DNA from: a virus
IMG/VR virus record: IMGVR_UViG_3300033571_018110
Span: 1 to 46,167 of that record
DNA: 46,167 nucleotides
Direction: 5' to 3' (one strand)
A model generated the notes under the pieces. That model saw nothing but the letters and a program-made list of their open reading frames with translations, had not been told where the DNA came from and did not search any database. Made by a program: the position numbers and the translations under genes. Numbering within the stretch: the stretch's first letter is position 1; each line of letters begins with the position of its first letter. Of the stretch, positions 44,616 to 46,167 are shown piece after piece.

Positions 44616-45247
44616 GATAGTGCTCCTTCTAAAGTATCCATAATATCCTGAGATACGCTGTCTATGGCTCTTGTAATCCAATTATCTGTTATAGTACCAG
44701 CAAACTCTGGCGGAACTCTCCAGTTGTTATTGCTAACTCTCATTAAAGCTAGTCCTGTTCTAGATCTGGTATTTGGTCCTACTACCACATCATATTTAGG
44801 AACAATTATTTTTGATCCATCTAAAACCAACCACTCTAACCAGTTTAAACTATATCCTCTAGCGGAATCTATTACATTAGCAGCATCTGATCCTAAAACA
44901 TCAGAAAAATCTGCTTTAATCATTTCTATACTAAAACTACTTTTGATTTTTGAACCAGTTATAACTGGTGGACTATATGTAAATTGCATATGACTGATCC
45001 AAAACTCAATAAGTTCTGCTACTTTAGTATTAGCATCCGGTATACCAAACTCTAGTCTTAATGAACCACCAATTAAACTCTGATATTCTGGTGTTTTATA
45101 TATTCCTTCTGACACAACATACGGAATAGTATTTTTTAGATTAGAAATAACATTTCTCATGAAAGCAATACAATCTGGAAGCATAGCAGCCAAAATTGAT
45201 TTTTGTATTTGGCTTTCACTTTCTAATATTTTTAATCCGAGTCTCAT
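44612..45247 (-). CDS. neck protein, HK97 gp10-like
   Basis: A protein of 211 residues from ATG 45247 (ATGA overlap); the GTG at 45259 is rejected. An N-terminal helix (RLGLKILESESQIQKSILAAM) is followed by an IPYVVSEGIYKTPEYQSLIGG segment, and a C-terminal TDNWITRAIDSVSQDIMDTL helix. This organisation of a helical head with a beta core resembles head-tail joining (neck) proteins of HK97 gp10 type. The gene lies between a zinc ribbon protein and the tail-completion-like gene. The evidence is mostly position and size. Confidence 0.5.
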   Translation of the reverse strand: MRLGLKILESESQIQKSILAAMLPDCIAFMRNVISNLKNTIPYVVSEGIYKTPEYQSLIGGSLRLEFGIPDANTKVAELIEFWISHMQFTYSPPVITGSKIKSSFSIEMIKADFSDVLGSDAANVIDSARGYSLNWLEWLVLDGSKIIVPKYDVVVGPNTRSRTGLALMRVSNNNWRVPPEFAGTITDNWITRAIDSVSQDIMDTLEGALS

Positions 45248-45753
45248 AAGCTTTTCCACATAGATATAATATAATTTGAATCACCCAAACCAACAGGAGT
45301 GGGATCTGCGTATAATGAATATTTAGGGTTCTCTCCGCTAGGATTAATAATAATTGTTATATCTTTACATTGTTTAAATTTATCATAATATGTTTTTTTA
45401 CAAATGATTTGAACTAAGTTATCTTGTATCGCAATATCTGGCGGTGGATTAATCCATTTTTTATTATCTGATATAATAGCGAGATATGCTGTTTCATTGG
45501 TTTCTTCTCCACTCCATCCAGCGCCATAACAGTATGGACATAGTTGGCCAAGAGAAAAAGGAATTGGTCCTCCGTTTTTATATTTATTAGAAGATTTTTT
45601 CAAACCTGGATCATATATACAATTAGGACAAATTTGTCTATTACTTATTCCATAATTAAGCTGACATTCCGTAGTAATTCCCGTACTACTTAAAAGTAGA
45701 TCCATTTGAGTATTATAAATATTTTGTAAATTAGCAAAATTAGGATATGCCAT
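45244..45753 (-). CDS. neck-region protein with zinc ribbon
   Basis: A protein of 169 residues. Two cysteine pairs, QICPNCIYDP and LCPYCYGAGW, form a DnaJ-like four-cysteine zinc ribbon near residues 42-80. The C-terminal half is beta-rich (IIINPSGENPKYSLYADP). It lies among head-tail connector genes and is probably a virion component. Zinc fingers are unusual in neck proteins but occur in other phages. The function is unknown. Confidence 0.5.
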   Translation of the reverse strand: MAYPNFANLQNIYNTQMDLLLSSTGITTECQLNYGISNRQICPNCIYDPGLKKSSNKYKNGGPIPFSLGQLCPYCYGAGWSGEETNETAYLAIISDNKKWINPPPDIAIQDNLVQIICKKTYYDKFKQCKDITIIINPSGENPKYSLYADPTPVGLGDSNYIISMWKSL

Positions 45754-45755
45754 AA

Positions 45756-46167
45756 TTAATTATAAAAATCGTTATTGCCTAGATTTCTAAAAGGACCAAT
45801 ATTCATATATCTTGGATCAAACTTATTACTAACAAATGGAGACAATACAGCAGCAAAAGCTGTTGCATTTTTAACATCCCAATGACTTGTTAACTCATCA
45901 TACATAGCACAAGCACCATGATCAATAATAGATTGCCATCCTGCTAAACTACCACCAAAACTTAAACTGGCCGGTCCTAGTGCTGTTCTAATGCCTTCCA
46001 TAGCCGCTTTAGTTCTAAGTGTTCCTTGATCTATAATACAAGCAGCTTTTAAACACATAAGACTAGTAAAAATCTCATCGCCATTCTCTGTTGGATCAGG
46101 AGTAATATTTTTGTAAACAACATCAACAGTATATTTTTGACCCAATTCCACATCAAACTGCACATAT
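45756..46167 (-). CDS. head-tail connector-like protein (N-terminus outside window)
   Basis: The frame is open through the right edge of the window, so the true start lies outside. The visible 137 residues include KAACIIDQGTLRTKAAMEGI and ALGPASLSFGGSLAGWQSII, then HGACAMYDELTSHWD and a C-terminal FDPRYMNIGPFRNLG. The helical pattern is consistent with a gp6-like connector that joins portal and tail. Its position at the upstream end of the neck and tail operon supports this. The portal and capsid genes are presumably further right. Confidence 0.5.
   Translation of the reverse strand, partial: YVQFDVELGQKYTVDVVYKNITPDPTENGDEIFTSLMCLKAACIIDQGTLRTKAAMEGIRTALGPASLSFGGSLAGWQSIIDHGACAMYDELTSHWDVKNATAFAAVLSPFVSNKFDPRYMNIGPFRNLGNNDFYN

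Noticed and set aside
1-46167. Diversity-generating retroelement, tRNA genes, integrase or attachment site
   Set aside because: No reverse transcriptase, template/variable repeat, tRNA-like fold or integrase gene was seen in the window.

Overview
The window is part of an AT-rich genome of a tailed double-stranded DNA phage. The plus-strand left part carries a DNA replication and recombination block followed by a glycosyltransferase block. The minus-strand right part carries a tail and neck structural block. The two blocks converge at about 19,410-19,490. Genes are packed with ATGA or TAATG overlaps and there are no rRNA or tRNA genes. A tail tube protein and a giant tape measure protein are present, and no sheath gene lies beside the tube gene, so a siphovirus-like long non-contractile tail is the best guess. 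The host cannot be named. A consensus TTGACA-N16-TATAAT promoter upstream of ssb fits an ordinary sigma70-type bacterial host.

Layout on the plus strand. 1-1789: end of a RecA-like recombinase, a Vsr-like nuclease, a helical protein in the position of a recombination mediator, and a zinc-finger protein. 1789-5972: DnaB-type helicase, CHC2/TOPRIM primase, dNMP kinase and a RecB/Cas4-like nuclease that seems to start at an ATT codon. 5969-10,324: a DNA polymerase III alpha subunit split into two genes. The PHP and palm part and the fingers/HhH/OB part are separated by a small conserved-looking ORF and a DEDDh proofreading exonuclease. 10,321-10,819: a self-contained ssb unit with its own promoter and terminator. 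10,837-14,223: a GT4 glycosyltransferase, a Cys4 protein, a nucleotidyltransferase-like protein and a small unknown. 14,210-16,057: a NUMOD3/Vsr-like nuclease, an annealing-protein-like gene and a zinc ribbon protein. 16,057-19,408: a Cys-rich protein, a tandemly duplicated Cys domain (one copy fused to a GlcNAc-transferase-like enzyme) and another glycosyltransferase.

Layout on the minus strand, in transcription order from the right edge: connector/neck proteins (46,167-43,656), tail tube protein (43,583-42,483, its stop codon in the loop of a hairpin), tail assembly proteins (42,418-40,196), a 4171-residue tape measure protein (40,109-27,594), two paralogous tail proteins, a baseplate-hub-like protein, and a tail-tip or fibre-like protein with Thr-Pro repeats encoded by 24-base tandem repeats.

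The most unusual object is the tape measure protein. Between a TP901-type N-terminal region and a long helical C-terminal half it holds a chain of enzyme-like modules: a staphylococcal-nuclease-like domain with all expected catalytic residues, a HAD phosphatase-like domain, an ADP-ribosyltransferase-like domain and an HExxH metallopeptidase-like domain. The modules are separated by short Gly-Gly linkers, and the first three are bracketed by two copies of a DTVPA-LTPGEF linker. It reads like a polyvalent cargo protein fused into a tape measure. The split polymerase with the exonuclease gene between its halves is the second main point.
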